Origin: an uncultured Gammaproteobacteria bacterium
Lineage (GTDB): Bacteria; Pseudomonadota; Gammaproteobacteria; Pseudomonadales; Pseudohongiellaceae
Direction: 5' to 3'
NCBI GenBank assembly: GCA_913060495.1
Contig: CAJXRP010000016.1
Coordinates: 1 to 64,000, forward strand
DNA: 64,000 nucleotides
The notes under the pieces were generated by a model that saw only the letters and a list, made by a program, of their open reading frames with translations, did not search any database and was not told where the DNA came from. This document shows, in pieces, positions 51,907-61,078 of this stretch (position 1 is its first letter; the number at the start of each line of letters is the position of its first letter). The position numbers and the translations under genes are program-made.

Positions 51907-52568
51907 AGGGCGGTCATGATCTAGGCGGGCAACTGGACATGGGCCCGATTAATCCAGAGCCCGAGTCCCAGGAACCGGTTTTTCATTTCGAGTGGGAACG
52001 ACGGGTGTTTGGCCTTACGCTGGCGACGGGCATGTTAGGTAAATGGAACATCGACGAGTCTCGTCATGCGCGAGAACGTCAGGATCCGCTAGTCTATGTA
52101 CAAAATAGCTACTACGAGAATTGGTTGGAAGGCATAGAGACGCTGCTAGTTGAGAAGGGCTTGATAAGTGCTGATGAATTAAAGCAGGGGACTGCAACTT
52201 CAGCCCAGATCGAACAAGTGGTTTCTGCGCCTAGCCCCGAAGTGGCTAACAAGATACTCGCGTCCGGCGCGCCTAGCACTATGGAGTCGGATAGCGAGCC
52301 TCTGTATAGCAAGGGTGAGCGTGTCGCAGTAAAGGCCAGCGAAGCAGTTGGGCACACGAGAGCGCCAAAGTATGTACAGGGCAGGACCGGAGTCGTTACC
52401 GCTCTGTTGGGTTGTCATAGCTATCCTGATAGCAATGCAAGCGGCGTACATGAGGGACAGCATCTGTATAGGGTATCCTTTGCTGGAGACGACCTCTGGG
52501 AATCTCGCTCGGAAGCCGCAGAAGTACTCATCGATCTCTGGGAGCCGTATCTAGAGGCGTCGAGATAA
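51903..52568 (+). CDS. nthB: Nitrile hydratase beta subunit
   Basis: It starts with GTG inside the last codon of the alpha gene (GTGA overlap) and has 221 residues: [16 protein letters not shown], the helical part [19 protein letters not shown], and a C-terminal SH3-like barrel with [20 protein letters not shown] and [11 protein letters not shown]. These match the beta chain of the heterodimer. The gene order alpha-beta-small activator follows the arrangement known from Pseudomonas putida nitrile hydratase. Confidence 0.93.
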   Translation: MKGGHDLGGQLDMGPINPEPESQEPVFHFEWERRVFGLTLATGMLGKWNIDESRHARERQDPLVYVQNSYYENWLEGIETLLVEKGLISADELKQGTATSAQIEQVVSAPSPEVANKILASGAPSTMESDSEPLYSKGERVAVKASEAVGHTRAPKYVQGRTGVVTALLGCHSYPDSNASGVHEGQHLYRVSFAGDDLWESRSEAAEVLIDLWEPYLEASR

Positions 52569-52918
52569 TGGAAAATTTCCCCTATCAACCACAGGACGAG
52601 GAAGGCCCAGTATTCAACGAGCCTTGGGAGGCGCAGGCATTTGCCCTGGTGCTGGCTTTGCATGAGAAGGGTCTATTTAGCTGGCAGGAATGGGCCAGCG
52701 CACTCAGCGAGCAGATTACTGCGGCGCAGGCCAGCGGCGACCCGGATCTGGGTAATACCTATTATCAGCATTGGTTAGCCGCGCTGGAAACGATCTCGCA
52801 GCAGAAGAACCTCTCCAATGAAGAGGAGCTGACGAGCCGAAAGTCTCTGTGGCGTGCAGCCTATCTAAATACGCCCCATGGACAACCGATTGAGCTCTCG
52901 GCGGGGGAAGTCTCCTGA
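52568..52918 (+). CDS. Nitrile hydratase activator/accessory protein
   Basis: The 116-residue protein begins with an ATG overlapping the beta stop (TAATG). It resembles the N-terminal half of the beta chain: FNEPWEAQAFALVLALHEKGLFSWQEWASAL and YYQHWLAALETISQQKNLSNEEEL. Small beta-like proteins of this kind (P14K, NhlE) load cobalt and swap alpha chains during maturation. The activator role follows from length, similarity and position. Confidence 0.88.
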   Translation: MENFPYQPQDEEGPVFNEPWEAQAFALVLALHEKGLFSWQEWASALSEQITAAQASGDPDLGNTYYQHWLAALETISQQKNLSNEEELTSRKSLWRAAYLNTPHGQPIELSAGEVS

Positions 52919-53054
52919 TGATCGCTAATGATAAGGCTGATTAAAAGAATATTCGTATTGATTACTGCAATGGCCGTTCCCTAAACGAATACAGTTATGC
53001 TTCTATACTCTGTTAGTCGCACTTAAAAAATAGCAACGCTGTCTAAGAAAATAC

Positions 53055-53747
53055 ATGACAAAGTTTGAGAAGATTAAAGAGCGTGCCGAGCACCGAAAGG
53101 GTGGAGGTGTGCAATTGAAGAAACTATTGCCTAAAGTCGCTAGTAAAAAAACACTAGTTGCGTTGGGTGACGATCGCTATCTCGCTATGATGACCAAGTG
53201 CATCAATCAGGCGGGCTTTAGTTGGAAGGTGATCGAGAACAAGTGGCCGGAATTTGAAGAGGCCTTCTTCGGTTTTGATCCGAGAAAGCTTGGCTTTCTT
53301 TCGGCTGAGCAATGGGAGGCTTACGTTAGTGATAGACGCGTGGTGCGTAACTGGCAGAAGATTAAGGCGCTGCAAGAGAACGTATTTTTTGTGCAAGAAG
53401 AATCACGCAAGCACGGTGGTTTCGGCAAGTTCATCGCCGAGTGGCCCGCCTCCGATCAGATCGGCCTAATGGCCTATCTGAAGAAACATGGCTCGCGATT
53501 GGGTGGTCAGAGTGCACTGTGGTTCCTGCGTCGTACCGGCAAAGACTGTTTCATACTTTCTAGAGACGTAGTGGTGACGTTGCGTGGCAGCGGCTTGGAA
53601 ATAGCGGAGCAACCGACCAGTCAGCGTGACTTAAAGAAAGTTCAGGCACAGTTCAATGAGTGGCATGAAGAAACTGGGCTGCCCTATAGTCATCTCAGCC
53701 GCATCGCTGCCTGCTCGGTTGGCGAGAATTATTTGCAACAGGCCTAG
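53055..53747 (+). CDS. DNA-3-methyladenine glycosylase I family protein
   Basis: The 230-residue cytosolic protein has the helical Tag-family core: DDRYLAMMTKCINQAGFSWKVIENKWPEFEEAF, VSDRRVVRNWQKI and a C-terminal GENYLQQ. The N-terminal 30 residues are basic. It would excise 3-methyladenine from DNA. The Tag zinc cysteine and histidines are not all evident, so it may be a family member with a different lesion range. It ends one base before the facing OsmC-fusion gene. Confidence 0.72.
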   Translation: MTKFEKIKERAEHRKGGGVQLKKLLPKVASKKTLVALGDDRYLAMMTKCINQAGFSWKVIENKWPEFEEAFFGFDPRKLGFLSAEQWEAYVSDRRVVRNWQKIKALQENVFFVQEESRKHGGFGKFIAEWPASDQIGLMAYLKKHGSRLGGQSALWFLRRTGKDCFILSRDVVVTLRGSGLEIAEQPTSQRDLKKVQAQFNEWHEETGLPYSHLSRIAACSVGENYLQQA

Positions 53748-54968
53748 CTACACTTCCTTGGTTACTATCTTCGGATCGTTCTCCAGTGTTAAGTGCACCG
53801 GACAGCGATCGGCAATTTCCAGTAGTCGCTTTCGCTCAGCGTCAGTAAGATCACCTTTCAATGTAATATTTCTCTCAATCACATCGACAAATTTACTCTT
53901 GCTCTCACAGTCCTCACAGTCTTCAGCATGACTGCGAGAATGACTCAGTTGCACTTCAATATCATCCAGTGCTAGCTTCTTGCGGTTCGCGTACATGCGC
54001 AGCGTCATTGAAGTGCAGGCACCCAATCCGGCTAGCAGGTGTTCGTAGGGGTCGGGCCCCAGATCATGACCTCCGACTGATACTGGCTCATCGGCGATCC
54101 AGATATGATTGTCGGTCTGCACATCGCGAGCGAAGTGCTTATTGCGTTCATCCACCTGCACATGGCCCTTACTGAGTTTAGACTCACTCTGCTTTATTAC
54201 CTCCGCCTGGGGCAGGAAGCGACTCGCCCAGGCGCTGATGCAGGCGGCGACGTATTCAGAGTCCTCGGGGCGACTCAGCAGATGATCGGCCTTATCCAGA
54301 CTAATAAAACTCTTCGGATGCTTAGCCTCTAGATAAATTTTCTCCGCCTCGGCAATGTTCACAGTCTCATCGATAGGGGAGTGGAGTATCAGCAGTGCGC
54401 GTCGAAGTTTGCCGATGTGATCATTGTTCTGGTTGCGTATATCATCGACGAATTGTTTCTTGATCTTGAATTTACGACCCGCGAGATCTACTTCTGCTTC
54501 GCCTTCGCTGGATATTTTTTGCAGATCATTCTCGAGTTGTTTACTGACGTGCTGTGCAGTGAAGGGAGCACCGATAGTTGCTATGGCGGTAACCTCATCA
54601 ATACTCGCCGCGGCCTTCAGTACGGCGGCGCCGCCTAGACTGTGGCCGATCAGTAGTTGTGGCGCGTGATATTCGCTGCGAAGAAAATCTGCTGCCGCTA
54701 CGAGATCTTCAACATTGGAGGTGAAGTTGGTGTTAGAGAAGTCACCATCGCTGTTTCCGAGGCCGGTGAAGTCGAAACGCAGGACAGCATATCCAAGTGC
54801 CACTAGAGATCGAGAGATACGTGACGCGGCTGCAATATCTTTGCTGCAGGTGAAGCAATGTGCAAATAGCGCATAGGCGCGCACGGCTTCCGAGTCTGAC
54901 GATTCCAACAGTCCGGCTAACTTGATGCCATTGCTTTCGAATTCAACTTTACTGCGTTTTACGGCCAT
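53748..54968 (-). CDS. Fusion of alpha/beta hydrolase and OsmC-type peroxiredoxin-like domain
   Basis: The 406-residue protein has an N-terminal hydrolase (about 1-255) with [19 protein letters not shown] (nucleophile serine) and DKADHLLS, and a C-terminal OsmC domain (about 265-405) with [15 protein letters not shown] and DRCPVHLTL carrying the two reactive cysteines. Both halves look complete, and this architecture is known in several proteobacteria. The pairing suggests hydrolysis of a peroxidised or thioester compound followed by reduction, but the exact substrate is unknown. Confidence 0.9.
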   Translation of the reverse strand: MAVKRSKVEFESNGIKLAGLLESSDSEAVRAYALFAHCFTCSKDIAAASRISRSLVALGYAVLRFDFTGLGNSDGDFSNTNFTSNVEDLVAAADFLRSEYHAPQLLIGHSLGGAAVLKAAASIDEVTAIATIGAPFTAQHVSKQLENDLQKISSEGEAEVDLAGRKFKIKKQFVDDIRNQNNDHIGKLRRALLILHSPIDETVNIAEAEKIYLEAKHPKSFISLDKADHLLSRPEDSEYVAACISAWASRFLPQAEVIKQSESKLSKGHVQVDERNKHFARDVQTDNHIWIADEPVSVGGHDLGPDPYEHLLAGLGACTSMTLRMYANRKKLALDDIEVQLSHSRSHAEDCEDCESKSKFVDVIERNITLKGDLTDAERKRLLEIADRCPVHLTLENDPKIVTKEV

Positions 54969-55170
54969 CGTTATGGCTCCTAAGCTTTGTGATAATTAGT
55001 AGTTGGACGTTAGCAGCAAATCTATCAAATAGCTGCTTGGGGCTTCTGGATGGACTAGACCCGATTACTGCGCTTTTAGTTCAAACCCATTTACTAAAAG
55101 GCAGCAGCCCAATGCTCAATGCCCCGGAAATAGCCCTGACAGACTGTCAGCTCTGTGCAATAATTTCGCC

Positions 55171-56706
55171 ATGCTCACTCGACGCCGCGCTATAAAATCT
55201 CTAGGAATTGGTCTAAGCGCCGCTGGATTGGGTTTCAGTCCTTTGCTGCGAGCTCAGGGCAATGTCGCTAGTCGACAGCCTCTTAATATTCCAGCGTTGG
55301 AGTCGGGCACATTTTCTGCTGGCACCACTAACTTCGATCTAAGCTTACAACGTGGCAGCCATAGCTTTCTGCCTGGGCTTAGCACCGAAACCCTCGGCAT
55401 CAATGGAAACTATCTTGGTCCGACGCTACGCTTCAAACGCAATCAAAAGGTCGCTCTGCAAGTCAGTAACAAAATTGGCGAGCCTTCCACTTTGCATTGG
55501 CATGGTTTCCACCTGCCTCCTACCGCGGATGGTGGGCCGCATCAGGAAATCGCTGCTAACCAAGTCTGGAATCCCTCATTCGATGTAGTGCAGTTCGCCG
55601 GTACGTATTGGTATCACTCTCACGTCATGCACAAGGCAGGCTCTCAGGTTTACAAGGGGCTGGCCGGCATGATCATCTTAGAAGACGACGAGCAGGATGT
55701 CGCACTGCCGAGCAATTATGGTGTAGACGATATTCCGGTGATTCTTCAAGACCGACGTTTCGGCGACGATGGATCTTTTTTGTACATGAATCGCTATGAA
55801 GATCAGGTCATGGGAATGATGGGGGATACAATCCTGGTGAACGGCACGGTGAACCCTGTCGTAACTACGGGTACTAAGTTGCTGCGACTACGGTTGCTGA
55901 ATGGATCTAATGCACGCACCTACAATTTGGGCTTTAGCGATAACCGCGAGTTCTATCAGGTCGCTAGCGATGGCGGATTCTTGGAATCGGCCGTTCCATT
56001 AACGCGCCTCACACTTGCCGTTGCAGAGAGGGCAGAGATTCTTGTTCAGTTCGACCCGGGTGAAGAAGCGACACTGGTAAATGTCGCCTTGCCTCCAGCC
56101 TTTCCGGAATTTCCCGGCGCAATGAGCGAGATGATGCGCGCACAAAATGCCCAAACATTTGATGTCCTGCATTTCCGCGCCGAGGCAAGCTTGCAGGATA
56201 ATGGCAAACCACCTTCATCACAATTGACAGAAATTTATAGGTTGCCAGAGTCCGCTGCAACCAATGTACGAACCTTCAGACTCGGCATGGGTAATGGCAT
56301 GCGTAGTGGAGATGATGCTGGTCCTGGTCGTGGTGCACGCAATGGCCGTGGCGGTGGTTTTGGTGGCGGACAGTTTTCCATCAACGGCAGGCGCATGGCC
56401 GAGAACTACATTAACGAGAGAATACAATTCAATACAACGGAGATTTGGGAGTTGACTAACACTTCTCCTATGATGCATCCCTTTCATGTGCACAACGGAC
56501 AGTTTCAGGTCCTGGACCGTAACGGCAGTCCGCCACCCGAGAATGAGATGGGTTGGAAAGACACGGTTCAAGTTGGGGCAGACGAGATAGTGCGTATCAT
56601 CATGCGCTTCACAGATTATAGGGACGAAGAGAACCCTTATATGTATCACTGCCATATACTCGAACACGAGGACAGAGGCATGATGGGGCAGTTCGTGATC
56701 GTCTAG
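55171..56706 (+). CDS. Tat-exported multicopper oxidase
   Basis: The 511-residue protein begins with a twin-arginine signal (LTRRRAIKSLG, cleaved near RAQG), so it is exported folded. Copper ligands are all present: HWHG (H109, H111), HSHVMH (H149, H151), HPFHVH in the third domain, and HCHILEHEDRGMM (H493, H495, H499 and an axial methionine, with C494 as type 1 cysteine). Between about residues 365 and 405 there is an insertion rich in Gly, Arg, Met and Asp (GMRSGDDAGPGRGARNGRG), which may bind metal or be flexible. Such enzymes oxidise phenols, Cu(I), Mn(II) or similar donors with oxygen. It precedes a PQQ dehydrogenase and a cytochrome c. Confidence 0.9.
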   Translation: MLTRRRAIKSLGIGLSAAGLGFSPLLRAQGNVASRQPLNIPALESGTFSAGTTNFDLSLQRGSHSFLPGLSTETLGINGNYLGPTLRFKRNQKVALQVSNKIGEPSTLHWHGFHLPPTADGGPHQEIAANQVWNPSFDVVQFAGTYWYHSHVMHKAGSQVYKGLAGMIILEDDEQDVALPSNYGVDDIPVILQDRRFGDDGSFLYMNRYEDQVMGMMGDTILVNGTVNPVVTTGTKLLRLRLLNGSNARTYNLGFSDNREFYQVASDGGFLESAVPLTRLTLAVAERAEILVQFDPGEEATLVNVALPPAFPEFPGAMSEMMRAQNAQTFDVLHFRAEASLQDNGKPPSSQLTEIYRLPESAATNVRTFRLGMGNGMRSGDDAGPGRGARNGRGGGFGGGQFSINGRRMAENYINERIQFNTTEIWELTNTSPMMHPFHVHNGQFQVLDRNGSPPPENEMGWKDTVQVGADEIVRIIMRFTDYRDEENPYMYHCHILEHEDRGMMGQFVIV

Positions 56707-56782
56707 CCGACAATATGTTGGACAAGGCGAGTAATTAAAGTGACACTTTGTTCACACTTGAAAACTGGCAGGCAACATTACA

Positions 56783-58570
56783 ATGATAATAAAAACTGCA
56801 AAGCCTCTCGACTACCCTGTACTAAGGGCACACTCTATCTTCCTCACGCTAGCCTTCGTGCTATCGTCTTCATTCTCTGTAGCGCAGATCGAAGATTTCA
56901 CCGAGGTTACTGATCAGATGCTAAGCAATCCACCTACGGGTGAGTGGCTGAGCTGGCGTGGCACACCTGCGGCATGGGGCTACAGTCCCCTCGATCAAAT
57001 CAACAACGAGAACGTCGATCAGCTCCAGCTCAAGTGGTCTTTTGCGCTAGATGACACCGGCGCGGTGCAGGCAGCGCCCTTGGTGCACGATGGCATCATG
57101 TTCATCCCATCCGCCAGAGGCGTGATTCAGGCGCTAGACGCTGTTAATGGCGATCTTCTTTGGGAATACCGACCCACACCACCGACAGAGGAATTCATCA
57201 ATTCCGGAGCAGGAACCCGTGCAGCGGTTCTGCCAGCTGGCGCCTTCGCTGGCGTGGGCAGGGGTGTGCAGAAGAACATCGCGATCTTCGGCGGCATGAT
57301 CTACGCGGCGACAGAAACAGCAAGTATTCGCGCGATCGATGCGCGCAGCGGTGTATTGGCCTGGGAGACGCAGGTTGCCGACCCTACGCTTGGCTATTTC
57401 TACACGGCAGGCCCAATAGTCGCCAATGGCACCTTAGTTACCGGCATCACCGGCTGTGATCGCTACAAAGATGACGTCTGCTTCATCACCGGTCACGATC
57501 CGCTTACCGGAGAGGAGAAGTGGCGCACGTCTACTGTCGCCCGACCCGAAGATCCCGGTGGTGATACCTGGGGTGATTTGGAACTACGCTTTCGTGCGGG
57601 CAGCGATGCCTGGGTAGCAGGGTCTTATGACCCAGAGGCGAATCTCATCTATTGGGGAACCGCACAAGCGAAGCCCTGGGCGCGAGTCGTGCGGGGTACC
57701 GATGGCGATGCGCTGTACACAAATTCAACGCTGGCTCTAAATCCAGACAATGGACAGATGTCGTGGTACTTCCAGCACATCCCCGGCGAGACACAAGACA
57801 TGGATGAGGTATTCGAAAATATCCTGATCGATGTTGATGGCCGTAAGTCTCTTTTCAAGATGGGCAAGCTCGGTATCCTCTGGCAGCTTGATAGGGAGAC
57901 GGGCGAATTCATCAAGGGCACCGACATCGGCTATCAGAATATTGTTAACCTCGATCCAATTACAGGGAAAATCACCTACCGCGATGGCATGATTCCTCGC
58001 CTCGGCGAAGAGTTAAACATGTGCCCTAGTACATCAGGTGTAAAGAGTTGGCGTGCGATGGCCTACTCACCCGATACCAGCGCCATGTATATTCCCATCA
58101 CACTCAACTGCGCATTGACTACCTTCGGCCCCACAGAAAGGCAGTTAGGCGGTGGTGGCACAGGTCCGGTCCGGCGCAGTAACTACCATCATCCGCAATC
58201 CGATGGAAACATGGGCGAAATTCTTGCGTTGGATATTCCTAGTGGCGAAGTGAAGTGGCGCCATAGGACGAGGGCGCCTTTCAATACGGCTACACTAACT
58301 ACTGCAGGGGGCTTGGTCTTCGTTGGAGATTGGAATCGCACCATGTCGGCGCTGGATGCAGAGAACGGCGATGTGCTCTGGCAGGTAAGACTCGCTACTT
58401 CGAATCAAGGCTTTCCTATTAGCTACAGCGTCGATGGAAAGCAATATGTTGCTATGCCAGTCGGCACGGGTGGTGCTAGTTGGTCCGGCAGTCTGCCTCG
58501 CGACCTTGCGCCGGAACTGAGTCGCCCGCGCAATGGCAGTTCTATTAACGTATTCGCGCTTCCAGAATAA
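56783..58570 (+). CDS. PQQ-dependent alcohol dehydrogenase-type quinoprotein
   Basis: The 595-residue protein has a signal peptide (about residues 15-35, SFSVAQ) and an eight-bladed PQQ propeller, with repeated (A/Y)LDAxxGxxxWxxR-type blade ends and WLSWRGTPAAWGYSPLDQI at the start. No adjacent cysteine pair (the vicinal disulfide of methanol dehydrogenase) is seen. It would oxidise an alcohol or similar donor in the periplasm. The next gene, a cytochrome c, starts within its stop (TAATG) and is the probable electron acceptor. Confidence 0.87.
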   Translation: MIIKTAKPLDYPVLRAHSIFLTLAFVLSSSFSVAQIEDFTEVTDQMLSNPPTGEWLSWRGTPAAWGYSPLDQINNENVDQLQLKWSFALDDTGAVQAAPLVHDGIMFIPSARGVIQALDAVNGDLLWEYRPTPPTEEFINSGAGTRAAVLPAGAFAGVGRGVQKNIAIFGGMIYAATETASIRAIDARSGVLAWETQVADPTLGYFYTAGPIVANGTLVTGITGCDRYKDDVCFITGHDPLTGEEKWRTSTVARPEDPGGDTWGDLELRFRAGSDAWVAGSYDPEANLIYWGTAQAKPWARVVRGTDGDALYTNSTLALNPDNGQMSWYFQHIPGETQDMDEVFENILIDVDGRKSLFKMGKLGILWQLDRETGEFIKGTDIGYQNIVNLDPITGKITYRDGMIPRLGEELNMCPSTSGVKSWRAMAYSPDTSAMYIPITLNCALTTFGPTERQLGGGGTGPVRRSNYHHPQSDGNMGEILALDIPSGEVKWRHRTRAPFNTATLTTAGGLVFVGDWNRTMSALDAENGDVLWQVRLATSNQGFPISYSVDGKQYVAMPVGTGGASWSGSLPRDLAPELSRPRNGSSINVFALPE

Positions 58571-59001
58571 TGAATAATATTTTCACAAAATGTAAACCGG
58601 CAATACTGCTCTATTCAAGTTTGTGTGCTCTAAGCATAAGTTATGCTCAGAGTGAAACAGTCTGGGATGGAGTCTATTCAAGTCTACAGGCAGAGCTTGG
58701 AGAGGGTGTTTATAACAATGCTTGTATTTCTTGCCATGGGAAAGACTTGGGCGGTAACAGTAACTCGCCAGGCCTAGTGGGGATGGGTTTCATGTTCCTG
58801 TGGGAAGGAAGAACGCTGGGTGAATTCTTTGAAAAAATCCGAGAAGAAATGCCGACTGACAGGCCTGGCCAATTGCCTGTTCAGGACTATGTTGATGTGA
58901 TTGCCTATATCATGAAAGCGAATTCATTTCCCGCTGGTGATAGAGAGTTGCCCCTCGAAGTGGAAGCATTAACAGCCATTGCAATAGCGCCAAAGCCCTA
59001 G
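58570..59001 (+). CDS. Small periplasmic cytochrome c
   Basis: The 143-residue protein has a signal peptide (hydrophobic residues 10-26, ending SYAQ) and a haem motif CISCH followed by GKDLGGNSNSPGLVG; a methionine suitable as the sixth ligand lies in REEMPTDRPGQL. It fits a class I cytochrome c. Translational coupling to the PQQ dehydrogenase suggests it carries electrons from PQQ to a terminal oxidase, and possibly also serves the multicopper oxidase upstream. Confidence 0.87.
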   Translation: MNNIFTKCKPAILLYSSLCALSISYAQSETVWDGVYSSLQAELGEGVYNNACISCHGKDLGGNSNSPGLVGMGFMFLWEGRTLGEFFEKIREEMPTDRPGQLPVQDYVDVIAYIMKANSFPAGDRELPLEVEALTAIAIAPKP

Positions 59002-59030
59002 GCGCTACAATTCAAAAATTCCTAAGGCTT

Positions 59031-59795
59031 CTAAGCAGTTGGAGGCTCATTCATTTGCTTGTTCTGTGCAAAATGAAACTCTTCAAGCTTGATATCGTCT
59101 AGGCCAATCTGATCAAACGGGTCTTCCATAGCGCTTTGCACGTTATAGAGGGAGATCAAAATAAAACCATGTATAAGGCTCAAGCCGTAGACAATTATGG
59201 CGTGAGAATCGCCGAGGTCGCTAACTAGCGTCGGTATAAAAATTAAGGGAAAGATATAAATAAACACTAGGCAATAAGCCCTCAGGCTAATCGGTGTGCC
59301 GTGCATCTTTAGCCCAACAGTGTTCTCAATACTTTCGTGAACATCTTTCAAGAACCTAATTATTTTCAAGCCTGTACCGTTGGAGATCGTATCGCTGTTG
59401 TCATTCAGGAAATTATAAATTTCATCTAACCTATTGCGTACTAAGCTAGAGTCATACACGTCCTGGGTAAGAGCGTCGAAGAACAATTCGGATATGGACT
59501 GTAGTCTTTCGCCAACGTATGTCTTTTTCTCATTTGATAATTTGCCGTTGTTGGTAAAGCAGTAGTAGACGGCGTTAAGTGACGATTTAAAGACACTTAG
59601 CAAATTAATTATCCTATCCCGCCGCTTGAAAGATTCGCGAATGGTAAAAACCAACGGGAAAATCACAGCGATGCTAAACAGGGTTATATTGAGATTAAAA
59701 CCGAAATCATAAAGTAGGCAAAGATAGGTAACGATCAAGCAGAGCAACAAGACGTAAGCGGTATGGTGGTTAATGGTGGCGAGGTACTTTTGCAT
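59031..59795 (-). CDS. Hypothetical membrane protein, weakly bestrophin-like
   Basis: The 254-residue protein has two hydrophobic segments near the N-terminus (about 10-30 and 35-52), a long soluble helical middle (about 55-165), two more hydrophobic segments (about 170-190 and 200-218), and a charged tail with MEDPFDQIGLDDIKLEEF. The four-helix layout and the EDPF...DDIKL tail recall bestrophin-like channel proteins, but the match is weak. It is AT-richer than its neighbours. Confidence 0.6.
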   Translation of the reverse strand: MQKYLATINHHTAYVLLLCLIVTYLCLLYDFGFNLNITLFSIAVIFPLVFTIRESFKRRDRIINLLSVFKSSLNAVYYCFTNNGKLSNEKKTYVGERLQSISELFFDALTQDVYDSSLVRNRLDEIYNFLNDNSDTISNGTGLKIIRFLKDVHESIENTVGLKMHGTPISLRAYCLVFIYIFPLIFIPTLVSDLGDSHAIIVYGLSLIHGFILISLYNVQSAMEDPFDQIGLDDIKLEEFHFAQNKQMNEPPTA

Positions 59796-60025
59796 AGTTG
59801 CCTATTCTTATTCTTATTATTGAGTTGAGGTCATTACTATAGAGTCATGCTAATCAAGTAATGCCGTAATGTAAATCTGCACAGGAGTGGCGTTGGTTGC
59901 GGTACTTTTCTCAGGGAGGTAAACTCAAGAATAGAAAATAAAAGTAATTCATTTAAATCAATGGCTTACAGAAACTGAAGTTAAGCCCTAGGCCTTTATA
60001 CACAGCGTTAGGAGTGTGAAACTAT

Positions 60026-61078
60026 ATGAGTATGTTGAGTCGGTGTCTGCCTGTATCCCTTGTTATGGTCTGGATGATGACAGCCAGCGCACAAACGGCT
60101 GAGCCCGATCCGCTCTTTCTGACCGATACCCCGCTGAATATAACCTTCGAAGCACCCTTCGCGCAGATTGATAGGGAGCGTGATAAGGAAGCAGAGTATG
60201 AAGGTGTTATGCATTACACCGATGCATCTGGTGAGGAATTCAGTTTTGATATCGGCCTCGAAGTGCGCGGTAACTGGCGTTTACAAAAAAGTAATTGTAG
60301 ATACTCACAGCTGTGGATAGATCTAAAGCGTGGGCAGGTGGTGGATACTCTTTTCGCCGAACAAAACCGTTTGAAGCTCGTTGTTCAATGCCGCGCACAA
60401 GATAGATATAGAGACTATTTGGCTAAAGAGCAGCAGTTATATAAGGTCTTCGCGTCTATGTCCGACCTACATTTTGGAACTCGACTTGTCAACGCTACCT
60501 ATATGGATTCTGATGACCCAGATAGTAGCCGAACGCACTTGGCATTTTTCATCGAACATCAACGACGCCTTAAAGATCGTTTCGAAATGGAAGATGTAGA
60601 TCTCAATAGTATTTCTTACACAGAGCTCGACCCCCCGCAATCCTCTCTTGTCGGGATGTTCATGTATCAAATAGGTAACACTGACTTCTCCATGATAAGT
60701 GCGGCGGAAGGCGACGAATGTTGCCACAATACAAAACTACTAGTGGACAAGGTTGGGAGATACTATCCCATCCCCTATGATTTTGATTCATCCGGATTTG
60801 TTGATGCCAGCTATGCTGCTCCGCCAGTCCCCTCCTTTGGTATTCGCAGCAATAAAGCGCGACTGTATAGGGGTTTTTGCACTGAAGCAGGACAGCTCTC
60901 GGCAACGGTATCTCAGTTCACCTCAATGCGAGAGAGTATTAATGCAATAATTTCCGATACAAGCTATTTAGGAGAGCGGGCTTCAAAACGGAGCGTAGCG
61001 TATATAGATGATTTTTATGAAGTGCTAGAAAATCAGCGGCGTTACCAGCGAGACATAGTAGAAAAATGCCGAGGCTAA
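60026..61078 (+). CDS. Hypothetical secreted protein, distantly CotH-like
   Basis: The 350-residue protein has a signal peptide (about 5-24, ending ASAQ) and then EAPFAQIDRERDKEAEYEGVMHYTDASGEEF in parts, GLEVRGNWRLQKSNCRYSQLWIDLKR, YLAKEQQLYKVFASMS, HNTKLLVD and YYPIPYDFDSSGFVDA. The RGN...LWIDLK and PYDFDSSG patterns resemble CotH-kinase-like or related secreted proteins, but I cannot assign a family firmly. It overlaps the metallophosphoesterase gene by 13 bp, so the two products are probably linked in function, for example as kinase-like and phosphatase partners outside the cytoplasm. Confidence 0.65.
   Translation: MSMLSRCLPVSLVMVWMMTASAQTAEPDPLFLTDTPLNITFEAPFAQIDRERDKEAEYEGVMHYTDASGEEFSFDIGLEVRGNWRLQKSNCRYSQLWIDLKRGQVVDTLFAEQNRLKLVVQCRAQDRYRDYLAKEQQLYKVFASMSDLHFGTRLVNATYMDSDDPDSSRTHLAFFIEHQRRLKDRFEMEDVDLNSISYTELDPPQSSLVGMFMYQIGNTDFSMISAAEGDECCHNTKLLVDKVGRYYPIPYDFDSSGFVDASYAAPPVPSFGIRSNKARLYRGFCTEAGQLSATVSQFTSMRESINAIISDTSYLGERASKRSVAYIDDFYEVLENQRRYQRDIVEKCRG

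Noticed and set aside
52945-53030. Inverted TATTCGT/ACGAATA between the nitrile hydratase and glycosylase genes
   Set aside because: The loop is long (over 30 nt) and no T-run follows, so a terminator call is not supported.
54989-55195. 68-codon frame upstream of the multicopper oxidase
   Set aside because: It overlaps the oxidase start in another frame and has no ribosome-binding site or recognisable family.
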